From: Spongiibacter thalassae | GTDB taxonomy: Bacteria; Pseudomonadota; Gammaproteobacteria; Pseudomonadales; Spongiibacteraceae | NCBI RefSeq assembly: GCF_012272835.1 | Contig: NZ_JAAWWK010000003.1 | Coordinates: 475,245 to 539,244 of the forward strand | Direction: 5' to 3' | Length of the DNA stretch: 64,000 bases | The notes under the pieces: model-generated | Seen by the model: the letters and a program-made list of their open reading frames with translations, nothing else | The model's database searches: none | What the model was told of the DNA's origin: nothing | Position numbers and translations under genes: made by a program | Shown here: piece after piece, positions 17,374 through 26,226 of the stretch | How the letters are laid out: every line of letters starts with the position of its first letter | How positions within the stretch are numbered: position 1 is the first letter of the stretch

Positions 17374-18342
17374 GTGAAATTTACAAAATGTCTCGCACTC
17401 GTTGCAATGTCCCTTACTCCGGTACTGGCCTCAGCCGCTCCCGCGGTTGACCCCAACCTGCCGGTATACCAAAAATCAGCCGGCGTATCCGGGAACGTGT
17501 CCAGTGTCGGCTCTGACACCCTGGCCAACCTGATGACGCTCTGGAGTGAAGACTTCAAGCGGGTTTACCCCAATGTCAATGTTCAAATACAGGCGGCGGG
17601 TTCCTCTACAGCTCCTCCGGCGCTGACCGAAGGCACCTCGAACATGGGGCCGATGAGTCGCAAAATGAAGGACAAGGAAATCGAAGCCTTCGAAAGCAAG
17701 TTTGGCTATAAACCAACAGCGGTTCCCGTCGCGATCGACGCCCTGGCGGTTTTCGTGCACAAGGACAACCCCATTGAAGGCATGAGCCTTGAGCAAGTCG
17801 ACGCGGTATTTTCCAGCACTCGCAAGTGCGGCGCGGCAGACGATGTTCGCGACTGGGGCCAGCTCGGTATGACCGGCTCCTGGAAAGGGCGCGACATTCA
17901 GATGTTTGGCCGCAACTCGGTGTCTGGCACCTATGGCTACTTCAAGGAAAAAGCGCTGTGTAAGGGCGATTTCAAAAACGGCGTAAACGAGCAGCCTGGC
18001 TCCGCCTCCGTTGTTCAGTCGGTATCGACCTCCATTAACGGTATTGGCTACTCGGGCATCGGTTACAAAACCTCAAGCGTACGCGCAGTGCCTATTTCCA
18101 AAAACGAAAAAAGCGGCTTTGTAGAAGCCAACTCTCAAAATGCCATCAGTGGAAGCTACCCGCTGTCGCGTTTCCTCTATGTCTATGTGAACAAGGCCCC
18201 AAACAAGCCTCTGGCGCCGATGGAGCGTGAGTTTATCAAGCTGATCTTGTCCAAGCAGGGCCAGGAAGTTGTCGTGAAAGACGGCTATATTCCGCTCCCG
18301 GCGACGGTTGTAGAGCGCATCAGCAAGAAGCTGGAGCTCTGA
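17374..18342 (+). CDS. pstS: Phosphate ABC transporter substrate-binding protein PstS
   Basis: Periplasmic high-affinity phosphate-binding protein, 322 residues, with a Sec signal peptide (residues 1-22: [19 protein letters not shown]). The phosphate site is recognisable: [37 protein letters not shown], and [15 protein letters not shown]. It resembles the PstS type of marine gammaproteobacteria more than the E. coli protein. It has its own Pho box and is followed by a strong intrinsic terminator, so it should be made in excess over the membrane subunits, as expected for a binding protein. Confidence 0.95.
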   Translation: MKFTKCLALVAMSLTPVLASAAPAVDPNLPVYQKSAGVSGNVSSVGSDTLANLMTLWSEDFKRVYPNVNVQIQAAGSSTAPPALTEGTSNMGPMSRKMKDKEIEAFESKFGYKPTAVPVAIDALAVFVHKDNPIEGMSLEQVDAVFSSTRKCGAADDVRDWGQLGMTGSWKGRDIQMFGRNSVSGTYGYFKEKALCKGDFKNGVNEQPGSASVVQSVSTSINGIGYSGIGYKTSSVRAVPISKNEKSGFVEANSQNAISGSYPLSRFLYVYVNKAPNKPLAPMEREFIKLILSKQGQEVVVKDGYIPLPATVVERISKKLEL

Positions 18343-18355
18343 TCCAATGCCGAAG

Positions 18356-18395
18356 GAACGGCGTCGCAAATAAGCTTGCGACGCCGTTCTTTTTT
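18356..18395 (+). terminator. Intrinsic terminator between pstS and pstC
   Basis: A perfect 14-bp stem, GAACGGCGTCGCAA / TTGCGACGCCGTTC (18356-18369 and 18376-18389), with a 6-nt loop and a run of six T. It should stop most pstS transcripts; pstC then relies on read-through and on its own Pho-box promoter just downstream. Confidence 0.95.
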
Positions 18396-18397
18396 GT

Positions 18398-18444
18398 TTG
18401 TCACAAAACTGTAACAATTTCGTCATAATATTCGCCCTGTAATC
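18398..18444 (+). promoter_or_regulatory. Triple-unit Pho box and -10 of pstC
   Basis: Three consecutive 11-bp PhoB half-site units: TTGTCACAAAA (18398-18408), CTGTAACAATT (18409-18419) and TCGTCATAATA (18420-18430). A -10-like TGTAAT lies at 18439-18444. The first unit begins only 2 bp after the T-run of the pstS terminator, so terminator and promoter are packed together. Confidence 0.85.
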
Positions 18445-18461
18445 CCAAGAGCATCCTAGGC

Positions 18462-20684
18462 ATGAACCATTCCGAAGTGCGGGCTACGGCATCTGCGCAA
18501 CGCCGGTGGCGTCAGATCAAAGATATGATGACCACAACGACGATCACCGCTGGTGGTATCGGCGTTCTGTTGTCGATTCTGCTGATATTTTTCTATCTGC
18601 TATATGAAATCATGCCGCTGTTCCGCACCGCAGGCATCGAAAGCCACTCTCACTACAGCTTGCAGAGTGACTCTCCCGCGATATTTCTGGCCATGGAAGA
18701 ACAGGCTGAGGTGGGCTTTCGTATTTCCGAGTCAGGTCAGGTGCTGTTTTTTCAGGTAGCCGACGGCAAAGTGGTACTGGAGCCAGACCTTCCGCTGTCT
18801 GCCCCGGTGCGCAGCTTTGCCCTCGAATCAGAGGACTCCCGGGTCTTTGCGCTCGGCATGGAAGACGGCAACTTTGCTATTGCCAAGCACGATTACAAAG
18901 TCAGCTACCCCGGCGACCAGCGCCTTATCACCCCCAGTGTTAGCTATCCCTACGGCGAAGACCCCCTGTTTTTGAGCGACAGCCCGATTACCCAGCTGGC
19001 AATTCGCGACAGCGAGGAAGCGCTGGTTGTGGTCGGTGTTGCCGATAACCATCTGGTGGGTCGTCGCTGGAACAAGGAAGAAGACTTTCTCAGTGATGAA
19101 ATTACTCTGGTCGATGAAACCCTGAACCTGCCGACATTGGACATCAACGCCGACCGTCTGTTGATTGGACCTACCCAGCAATGGCTGTACGTCGTGAGCA
19201 ATGAAGGTGACTACCGACTGATAAGCCTGCGCACTCTGAAAATTGCCGACCGCGGCCGCCTGTTCGAGGATGCGGGGCTAAGTGACGTGCGCTTTTTGCT
19301 TGGGGGAATTTCGCTGATCGCCTCCAGTGACGACGGCAGAGTTGCCCAGTGGTTCGTTGTGCGGGACAAGGCGAGGGAATCAGGCTACCGCATGCAGTTT
19401 GTCCGCGACTTCAAGGCCAAAAAGGTTGCGAGTAATCTGGTGACCGAACATCGCCGCAAGGGCTTTATTACCCTTAGCGACGACGGCGAGCTGAATATTT
19501 TCCACAGCACCTCCGAGCGACGATTGCTGCGGGAAGACCTCGACATTGGCAACATCCAGAGCATCGCGATCGGGCCCCGTGCCGACACCTTGCTCGTCGA
19601 GACCGTCGACCGTGAAATCCATACCTACGCTATTGAGAACGAACACCCGGAAGTGTCCTGGTCGGTACTGTGGAGCAAAATCTGGTACGAAAGCTACCCG
19701 GAACCGAGCTACGTATGGCAATCCTCGGCGGCCAATAACGATTTCGAACCCAAATACAGTTTCGCGCCACTGGCCTTTGGCACCCTGAAAGCGGCGTTCT
19801 ACGCCATGCTTATCGCGGCGCCACTGGCCATTTGTGGCGCAATCTACACCGCTTACTTCATGGCCCCGGCACTGCGACGCAAGGTCAAGCCGTTGATCGA
19901 GCTGATGGAAGCCCTGCCAACGGTTATCCTCGGTTTCCTTGCCGGGCTTTGGCTGGCACCGTTTATTGAGCGGAACATGCCCGCTGTCATGTCGATATTT
20001 ATCGTCATGCCCATCGGTATTCTATTGTTTGCCTGGCTGTGGTCGCGCCTTCCCGTTGGGCTGCGCAGCAAAGTGCCAGAGGGGTGGCACCCCGTGCTGC
20101 TGGCGCCAGTGATTATCTTTATTGTGTTGGGTTGCGTGGAAGCCAGCGCGCCGATGGAGCGGGCCTTCTTTGCTGGCGATATGCGCGCCTGGCTGACCAA
20201 CGACCTGGGTATTTCCTTTGACCAGCGCAACGCAATGGTCGTCGGTATCGCCATGGGCTTCGCGGTTATTCCCACGATTTTCTCCATTGCCGAAGACGCC
20301 ATATTCTCTGTGCCCAAACACCTGAGCTACGGTTCGCTGGCATTGGGCGCAACCACTTGGCAGAGCCTGGTAGGGGTGGTCATGCCAACTGCCAGCCCGG
20401 GGATATTCTCCGCACTGATGATAGGTATGGGGCGCGCCGTCGGCGAGACCATGATCGTGCTGATGGCCACCGGCAATACCCCGATTATGGACGCCAATAT
20501 CTTTGAGGGTATGCGTACTCTTGCGGCCAATATCGCGGTAGAGATTGGTGAAACCGAAGTCGATAGTAGCCACTACCGAGTGTTGTTCCTCGCGGCATTT
20601 GTGCTGTTTATGTTCACCTTTATTGTCAATACCGTTGCCGAAACTGTCAGGCAGCGTCTGCGTCAACGCTACGGCAATCTCTGA
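18462..20684 (+). CDS. pstC: Phosphate ABC transporter permease PstC, long form
   Basis: Inner-membrane permease subunit of the Pst phosphate importer. At 740 residues it is more than twice E. coli PstC (319). A first helix at about 37-58 (GGIGVLLSILLIFFYLLYEIM) is followed by a large extracytoplasmic domain to about residue 430, with a repeated beta-strand look (FALESEDSRVFALGMEDGNF, then VVVGVADNHLVGRRW) suggesting a beta-propeller. The permease core follows, with the EAA-like loop GATTWQSLVGVVMPTASPGI near residue 635. The core ends in LFMFTFIVNTVAETVRQRLR. It is first of pstC-pstA-pstB-phoU. Confidence 0.94.
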   Translation: MNHSEVRATASAQRRWRQIKDMMTTTTITAGGIGVLLSILLIFFYLLYEIMPLFRTAGIESHSHYSLQSDSPAIFLAMEEQAEVGFRISESGQVLFFQVADGKVVLEPDLPLSAPVRSFALESEDSRVFALGMEDGNFAIAKHDYKVSYPGDQRLITPSVSYPYGEDPLFLSDSPITQLAIRDSEEALVVVGVADNHLVGRRWNKEEDFLSDEITLVDETLNLPTLDINADRLLIGPTQQWLYVVSNEGDYRLISLRTLKIADRGRLFEDAGLSDVRFLLGGISLIASSDDGRVAQWFVVRDKARESGYRMQFVRDFKAKKVASNLVTEHRRKGFITLSDDGELNIFHSTSERRLLREDLDIGNIQSIAIGPRADTLLVETVDREIHTYAIENEHPEVSWSVLWSKIWYESYPEPSYVWQSSAANNDFEPKYSFAPLAFGTLKAAFYAMLIAAPLAICGAIYTAYFMAPALRRKVKPLIELMEALPTVILGFLAGLWLAPFIERNMPAVMSIFIVMPIGILLFAWLWSRLPVGLRSKVPEGWHPVLLAPVIIFIVLGCVEASAPMERAFFAGDMRAWLTNDLGISFDQRNAMVVGIAMGFAVIPTIFSIAEDAIFSVPKHLSYGSLALGATTWQSLVGVVMPTASPGIFSALMIGMGRAVGETMIVLMATGNTPIMDANIFEGMRTLAANIAVEIGETEVDSSHYRVLFLAAFVLFMFTFIVNTVAETVRQRLRQRYGNL

Positions 20685-20700
20685 CAGGGGCGAGTAATCC

Positions 20701-22407
20701 ATGACGACTTTGCATAAAAACGAAACCGACGGGCTGCGTGCGTGGTTCAAGCGCGGCGAGCCGATGATATGGATCAATGCCTCGGCGGTGACCGTGAGCA
20801 CCCTCGCGGTTATTGGTCTGCTGGTATTGCTGGCGGTGCGCGGTTTTAGTCACTTCTGGCCCGCAGATGTGTTTGTGGCGGAGTACCAGCTACCCGGTGA
20901 GGGCTCGGCGGTATTGATGGCCGAGCGCGTCGAGAGCGAAAGCGTTGCCATAGAGCAATTGCGCAGCGCCGGATTCAAACTTGATACTGAAGACCCGTTT
21001 ATCGAGCGCGAACTGGTAAAGATCGGTAACCGCGATGTCTACGGTTCCGACTTCCGCTGGGTACTGACACGCTACCTGAAGGAGGTGGATTATCCCGTCG
21101 ACGCGGTGGTCATGGAACGACGCGAGTGGGGTAATTTCTATGGTTTCCTCAAGGCCTTGAATACCGGCGACGGCCGCACCGACCTGAGCCAGGGCGATGC
21201 TGAACTGTGGCAGGCTTTTCAGCATAGCATCGAGCGGGCTGAAACCATCCATGAGGATATAGAGCGTATCGAGAAGAAAGACATCGGTGCCATCAACTAT
21301 CGTCTTGAAAAACTGCGCCTTAAAGAGCGCGGTCTGGAGCTGGATACGGATTTATCCGACACTGTGCGCCAGCAGCGGCAAATGGAAATCGACGCCGAAA
21401 TCGCCGAGCTCGACGCGAAGTACGAAGTATTACAGCGCGAGTTGCGCGAGCTCTACCAGCAATGGAATCGAGATACCTTTATCGCCGCTACCGTGGCTGG
21501 CGACGAGCGCGAGCTGCGGGTTTCGACGGTCGTTAAAGCGTTTCGCCCCAACGCGATGTCAGGTTTTGACAAGGTTGTGTTCTACGTGAAGAAGTTTGGT
21601 GACTTCCTCACCGATGAACCCCGCGAGGCCAACACCGAGGGCGGCATCTTTCCGGCGATTTTCGGCACTGTGATTATGGTGTTAATCATGTCGGTGCTGG
21701 TGACCCCCTTTGGCGTTGTCGCGGCCGTGTATCTGCGGGAGTACGCCAAACAGGGCGTAATGACGCGAATTGTCCGTATCGCGGTAAATAATCTGGCAGG
21801 GGTGCCATCCATCGTCTACGGTGTATTTGGTCTGGGTTTCTTTATTTATTTTATCGGCGCGGAAATAGACCAGGCATTGTTCGCTGAGGCACTGCCTTCG
21901 CCAACCTTTGGTACTCCGGGCCTGCTGTGGGCCTCAGTGACGCTGGCGTTGCTCACCCTGCCCGTGGTTATTGTCGCTACCGAAGAGGGCTTGTCACGCA
22001 TTCCCAGAAACCTGCGCGAGGGCAGCCTGGCGCTGGGAGCGACCAAAGCGGAAACGCTGTGGCGCGTGGTGCTGCCGATGACCAGCCCGGCGATGATGAC
22101 CGGCTTGATTCTGGCGGTTGCCCGCGCAGCGGGGGAGGTGGCACCACTGATGTTGGTGGGTGTGGTGAAACTCGCACCATCACTGCCGGTGGACGGCAAT
22201 TTCCCGTATTTCCACCTGGATCAAAAATTTATGCATCTGGGTTTTCACATCTACGATGTTGGTTTTCAAAGTCCCAATGTCGAGGCAGCGCGGCCATTGG
22301 TGTACGCTACAGCATTACTGCTGGTAGTGATTATCGCGTTGCTCAATCTCAGTGCGGTGGCACTGCGCAATCATTTGCGCGAAAAATACAAATCATTGGA
22401 AATGTAA
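20701..22407 (+). CDS. pstA: Phosphate ABC transporter permease PstA, long form
   Basis: Partner permease of PstC. 568 residues, against about 296 in E. coli. One helix near the N-terminus (about 25-48, SAVTVSTLAVIGLLVLLAVRG) is followed by a long soluble insert to about 310 with coiled-coil character (IEKKDIGAINYRLEKLRLKE, ELDAKYEVLQRELREL). The permease core follows (FPAIFGTVIMVLIMSVLVTP onwards), with the EAA loop GATKAETLWRVVLPMTSPAM and a final helix. Both permeases carry extra domains, probably co-evolved. The start lies 16 bp after pstC, and pstB begins 12 bp after the stop. Confidence 0.94.
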   Translation: MTTLHKNETDGLRAWFKRGEPMIWINASAVTVSTLAVIGLLVLLAVRGFSHFWPADVFVAEYQLPGEGSAVLMAERVESESVAIEQLRSAGFKLDTEDPFIERELVKIGNRDVYGSDFRWVLTRYLKEVDYPVDAVVMERREWGNFYGFLKALNTGDGRTDLSQGDAELWQAFQHSIERAETIHEDIERIEKKDIGAINYRLEKLRLKERGLELDTDLSDTVRQQRQMEIDAEIAELDAKYEVLQRELRELYQQWNRDTFIAATVAGDERELRVSTVVKAFRPNAMSGFDKVVFYVKKFGDFLTDEPREANTEGGIFPAIFGTVIMVLIMSVLVTPFGVVAAVYLREYAKQGVMTRIVRIAVNNLAGVPSIVYGVFGLGFFIYFIGAEIDQALFAEALPSPTFGTPGLLWASVTLALLTLPVVIVATEEGLSRIPRNLREGSLALGATKAETLWRVVLPMTSPAMMTGLILAVARAAGEVAPLMLVGVVKLAPSLPVDGNFPYFHLDQKFMHLGFHIYDVGFQSPNVEAARPLVYATALLLVVIIALLNLSAVALRNHLREKYKSLEM

Positions 22408-22419
22408 ACTGGCGTAGTT

Positions 22420-23274
22420 ATGACGGTAAATTATATGGACACGAAGAAGGCACCGGGCAGTCACGGCATAAATCTTGAGTCACTGGGTCGTTCCCGCAGT
22501 GACGTCGCGTTCGAAGACGAAGATATCACCCTGACCGTCGACAATCTGGATTTGTTCTATGGCGAAAAGCAAGCGCTTTACGACGTCAGTATGAGCATTC
22601 CCCGGCAAAAGGTAACAGCCTTTATCGGCCCCAGCGGCTGCGGTAAATCCACCTTGCTGCGCTGTTTCAATCGAATGAATGACCTGGTAGATACCTGCCG
22701 GGTAGAAGGCAAGATCAGCCTTGACGGTGACAATATTTACGAGCGTGGCGTCGATGTGGCCACACTGCGCCGCCGTGTCGGCATGGTGTTTCAGAAACCA
22801 AACCCCTTTCCAAAGTCCATCTACGAAAACGTGGCCTATGGCTTGCGGATTCAGGGTATCAACAAAAAGCGCGTGCTCGACGAAGTGGTCGAACGCTCTC
22901 TGCGTGGCGCGGCGCTCTGGGACGAGGTGAAGGATCGTCTGCACGACAACGCACTGGGCATGTCCGGTGGTCAGCAGCAGCGTCTCGTTATTGCGCGCAC
23001 CATCGCCGTCGAGCCCGAGGTACTGCTTCTCGATGAGCCAGCCTCGGCACTGGACCCCATTTCGACGCTGAAAATTGAAGAGCTGATCTACGAACTTAAA
23101 GACAAATACACGATCGTAATTGTTACCCACAATATGCAGCAGGCCGCACGGGTTTCTGACTATACTGCGTTCATGTATATGGGTAAGTTAATCGAGTTCG
23201 ACAACACCGACACCTTATTCACCAACCCCGGTAATAAGCAGACCGAAGACTACATCACCGGCCGCTATGGCTGA
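22420..23274 (+). CDS. pstB: Phosphate ABC transporter ATPase PstB
   Basis: Cytoplasmic ATPase of the Pst importer, 284 residues. Walker [10 protein letters not shown] at about 70-78, Q-loop [15 protein letters not shown], signature [11 protein letters not shown], Walker [14 protein letters not shown] and H-loop VTHNM are all intact. The Gln-rich FQKPNPFP motif is diagnostic of PstB among ABC ATPases. The N-terminal 30 residues precede the fold; an alternative ATG lies at 22435 (MDTKKAPG) and I cannot decide between them. It is 33 bp upstream of phoU. Confidence 0.97.
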   Translation: MTVNYMDTKKAPGSHGINLESLGRSRSDVAFEDEDITLTVDNLDLFYGEKQALYDVSMSIPRQKVTAFIGPSGCGKSTLLRCFNRMNDLVDTCRVEGKISLDGDNIYERGVDVATLRRRVGMVFQKPNPFPKSIYENVAYGLRIQGINKKRVLDEVVERSLRGAALWDEVKDRLHDNALGMSGGQQQRLVIARTIAVEPEVLLLDEPASALDPISTLKIEELIYELKDKYTIVIVTHNMQQAARVSDYTAFMYMGKLIEFDNTDTLFTNPGNKQTEDYITGRYG

Positions 23275-23307
23275 GCCTTGAAACAGGCTCAGCTCAAGGA
23301 ATAACGC

Positions 23308-24036
23308 ATGAAAGATAAAGATTTACACGCCCACCACATCTCCCAGCAGTTCAACTCCGAGCTGGACGATATCAAGACCCGCATGCTTGAAATGGGCGGC
23401 TTGGTCGAAAAGCAGGTGGCGGATTCCATAAACGCCTTTATGAGCCTGGATAGCGGCATCGCAGAAGAGGTCAAGCGCGGCGACCAACTGGTTAACGCTC
23501 TGGAAAGTGCGATCGATGAAGAATGCACCATTATTCTTGCCCGGCGCCAACCCACTGCCAGTGACCTGCGTATGGTACTGTCAATCAGCAAGGCGCTGAG
23601 CGACCTTGAGCGCATGGGTGACGAAGCGACCAAAGTGGCCGACGCGGCAATGAAGCTCGGCGAACTTGGCGGCCTGCCGCGCAGCGTACTGGAAATTCGC
23701 CATATCGGCGATCATGTGCTGACCATGGTACGCAATGCCCTCGACGCCTTTGCCCGCTTTGACAGCGAAATGGCATTGAAGGTCGCCGAAGAAGACAGCG
23801 CCGTAGACATGGAATACGGCACTGCGATGCGCAGTCTAGTGACCTACATGATGGAAGACCCCCGCAGTATATCCTCAGTGCTGCAGGTACTGTGGGCGCT
23901 GCGCTCGCTGGAGCGGGTAGGGGATCACGCGCGCAATATTGCCGAACACGTGATCTATCTGGTCAAGGGCGCGGATGTGCGCCACGCCGACATCGAAGAA
24001 ATGGCGGCCACAGTGCAGGAACTTCCTGACCGTTAA
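23308..24036 (+). CDS. phoU: Phosphate signalling protein PhoU
   Basis: PhoU links PstB and PhoR and keeps PhoR in phosphatase mode when phosphate is plentiful. 242 residues, all helical. It is a duplicated three-helix bundle with the two metal-cluster motifs ERMGDEATKVAD (about 104-115) and ERVGDHARNIAEH (about 207-219), as in E. coli PhoU. It closes the pst operon and is followed by a terminator hairpin. Confidence 0.96.
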   Translation: MKDKDLHAHHISQQFNSELDDIKTRMLEMGGLVEKQVADSINAFMSLDSGIAEEVKRGDQLVNALESAIDEECTIILARRQPTASDLRMVLSISKALSDLERMGDEATKVADAAMKLGELGGLPRSVLEIRHIGDHVLTMVRNALDAFARFDSEMALKVAEEDSAVDMEYGTAMRSLVTYMMEDPRSISSVLQVLWALRSLERVGDHARNIAEHVIYLVKGADVRHADIEEMAATVQELPDR

Positions 24037-24078
24037 ACCTCCTTCCCATAGCCGTCAACCCAGATGGCTATGAACCTC

Positions 24079-24112
24079 GCCGGATCGCCAACGCGTCCGG
24101 CTGCACTTTTTC
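24079..24112 (+). terminator. Terminator after phoU
   Basis: Stem GCCGGA / TCCGGC (24079-24084 and 24096-24101) with an 11-nt loop, followed by a short spacer and five T at 24107-24112. A second small hairpin (ATAGCC / GGCTAT) lies just upstream. It lies between convergent phoU and the AbgT gene. Confidence 0.65.
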
Positions 24113-24119
24113 TCTGTTT

Positions 24120-25628
24120 TCACCCCGGGCCAAGAGGCAAGCCAGCACCGAGCCAGGCCGCAAGCAACAGCGACCACCCCAGCAAAAAGCATATCGAGTA
24201 GGGCAGCATCATCGCGAGGAGCGTACCCATACCCGCCTCATTGTCGTGGCTTTTCATAAACGCCACGACTACGCCAAAGTAGGGCATCAATGGCGTTATG
24301 ATATTGGTGCTGGAGTCGCCAATGCGATAGGCCATTTGTGCCGCTTCCGGGCTGACTCCCAGGAGGTAGAACATCGGAATAAAAATTGGCGCCATCAGTG
24401 TCCATTTCGCCGACGCGCTGCCGATCAACAAATTAATCATTGCCGAAGTCAGCACAAAGCCCACAATCAATGTGGTATGCGACAGCTCCAGGGCGGACAG
24501 TGCGTTGGCACCATTCACTGCCGCCAGCGCCCCCAGTCCTGACCAGGCAAAGTAGTTAACAAATTGAGCGGCGAAAAACATCAATACCAGATAAGCCGAC
24601 AGCGTGGACATGCCTTTTTCCATCGCCGCCAGACCGTCGGCACTTCCGCGAAATTGCCCGGTCATTCGACCGAAAATCATCCCCGCTATCGCCGCGTACA
24701 AGGCGATAAACACCACGATGCCCTTGAGCAGGGGAAGTGCCGCCAGGCCTGCTGGATCAGGGTTACGCAACAGACCGTTCTCTGGCAGTACCAGACCTAG
24801 CAGCAGCGCAAAATAAACGAGGCTGAATAACGTGACGGCACGAACGGCGCGGCCTTCGGCGGGAGAGTTGTCTGTACTCGGCAGCACCGAACTGTCGGTA
24901 TCAGCTGGAGCTTGCAAGCGCGGCTCAACGATTTTTTCAGTGACCCAGGCCCCCACCACAGTAATAAACACCGTTGATACCGCAATGAAATAATAATTCG
25001 CGCTCACCAGTATTCGGGCATCAGGGGCAACCAGGCGAAGCGACTCGGTAGAGATGCCGGCCAAAATGGCATCTACCGGCCCCAGCATCAGATTGGCGCT
25101 ATACCCCCCCGAAACGCCGGCAAAGGCAGCGGCGATACCCGCCAGGGGAGAGCGTCCGGCGGCGCGAAATACCAACGCCGCTAAAGGGATAAGAACCACA
25201 TAGCCAGAATCAAAACCGATACTGGATATCACCCCGCAAAATACGATGACCGCGCTGAGCAGGCGCGGTGGCGCACGACGGGTCGCCGCCTTGAGCACAT
25301 AGGCCAAAAGTCCTGAATGCTCGGCGACGGCAATGCCCATGATGGCGACAATGACTGAACCGACCGGCGCAAAGCCCATAAAATTTGCCACCGCATTGTG
25401 AATGATCCAGCGCAGCCCCTCATCGGACAGTAAAGAGCGGCTATACAGGTGTTCACCACTGGCCGGATGTGTGGCACTCACGCCCAGCGACGACACCACC
25501 GCCGACAGCACCACGACCGCGACGCTGAGGATAATAAAAAGCAGGGCGGGGTGGGGCAGTTTGTTGCCTGCACGTTCAATACCATTCAGCCAGCGCTGTC
25601 CAAGGCTTACGGTGGTATTTTTATTCAT
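24120..25628 (-). CDS. AbgT-family transporter
   Basis: Inner-membrane transporter of the AbgT family (E. coli AbgT takes up p-aminobenzoyl-glutamate; other members export sulfonamides). 502 residues with about 9-11 hydrophobic helices. Family features: LPHPALLFIILSVAVVVLSAV at the N-terminus, FMGFAPVGSVIVAIMGIAVAEHSGLL, a GFDSGYVVLIPLAALVFRAAGRSPLAGIAAAFAGVSGGYSA-type region with the re-entrant loop and the SGGYSANL signature, and GSSTNIITPLMPYF-like C-terminal loop IGDSSTNIITPLMPY. Substrate cannot be inferred; no abgA/abgB hydrolase genes lie beside it. The start is preceded by the 0.6 kb DnaA-box region. Confidence 0.9.
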   Translation of the reverse strand: MNKNTTVSLGQRWLNGIERAGNKLPHPALLFIILSVAVVVLSAVVSSLGVSATHPASGEHLYSRSLLSDEGLRWIIHNAVANFMGFAPVGSVIVAIMGIAVAEHSGLLAYVLKAATRRAPPRLLSAVIVFCGVISSIGFDSGYVVLIPLAALVFRAAGRSPLAGIAAAFAGVSGGYSANLMLGPVDAILAGISTESLRLVAPDARILVSANYYFIAVSTVFITVVGAWVTEKIVEPRLQAPADTDSSVLPSTDNSPAEGRAVRAVTLFSLVYFALLLGLVLPENGLLRNPDPAGLAALPLLKGIVVFIALYAAIAGMIFGRMTGQFRGSADGLAAMEKGMSTLSAYLVLMFFAAQFVNYFAWSGLGALAAVNGANALSALELSHTTLIVGFVLTSAMINLLIGSASAKWTLMAPIFIPMFYLLGVSPEAAQMAYRIGDSSTNIITPLMPYFGVVVAFMKSHDNEAGMGTLLAMMLPYSICFLLGWSLLLAAWLGAGLPLGPG

Positions 25629-25825
25629 AATAATGACTTAGCTCGTTGAAAAGAGGGTGTAGAAAGAGCAGAAAGTGTGCCAGAACACGCCTGAGGAAGA
25701 AACGACCCAGCGCCGGCTTTGTGTTGGCAGAAGGGTGTCGGGGCTCGATGCCACCCGGCTGGTTAAAAAATACCCGCATCTGCGCAACGCCGATGAGCTG
25801 CGCACCAAGGCGGTAATTAACAGTG

Positions 25826-26075
25826 TTATCCACAGCCTTACTCACCGATTTTGGGGAAAACTCCTGTGCATAATTTTCCCTCAATGTGGATAACAGAACT
25901 GGCAGCTGGCTGTTTTTAGACCAACACTTAACCGTAAGTATCTATAATATAAGCATTACTTGACAAAAGACGATAAACTCGGTCATAACACTGCTTTACC
26001 TCCTTCGTTTCCGCATTATTCGGGCCAACGCAAAAACGCAATGTCAAAAATGTGTAATAGAGCAAATTATGCACA
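25826..26075. promoter_or_regulatory. Cluster of four consensus DnaA boxes in a 0.6 kb non-coding region
   Basis: The 598 bp between the AbgT and FimV genes holds no convincing ORF. It contains four 9-mers that match the DnaA box TTATNCACA: TTATCCACA at 25826-25834 (plus), TGTGCATAA at 25865-25873 (minus orientation), TGTGGATAA at 25885-25893 (minus) and TTATGCACA at 26067-26075 (plus). Two are the perfect high-affinity form. Between the third and fourth box is AT-rich DNA (around 25925-25965, with TATAATATAAG-like stretches) that could melt easily. It is an origin-like arrangement, but it lies only about 16 kb from dif and has no dnaA, dnaN or gidA nearby, so a regulatory or DnaA-titrating role is more likely than oriC. 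Confidence 0.75.
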
Positions 26076-26226
26076 GGTGGGCGGAGGGGCAAAGGTATGG
26101 AGTCAGGCGTGAAACTTGGTGTTGCTCTACTATACTGAGGTGTAATAATGACTACAGCATTGCAGGGAAGCGGTGCCGCATCGCTACTACCATTACGTAA
26201 ATTAAACGAAGGTGAGTAAGACTTTA

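Noticed and set aside
25621..25893. Two open frames of 87 and 72 codons in the DnaA-box region
   Set aside because: Opposite strands of the same DNA, no family resemblance and no good ribosome-binding site; the DnaA boxes lie within them.
25826..26075. oriC of the chromosome
   Set aside because: The four DnaA boxes look origin-like, but dif lies 16 kb away and there is no dnaA, dnaN, recF, gyrB or gidA nearby.
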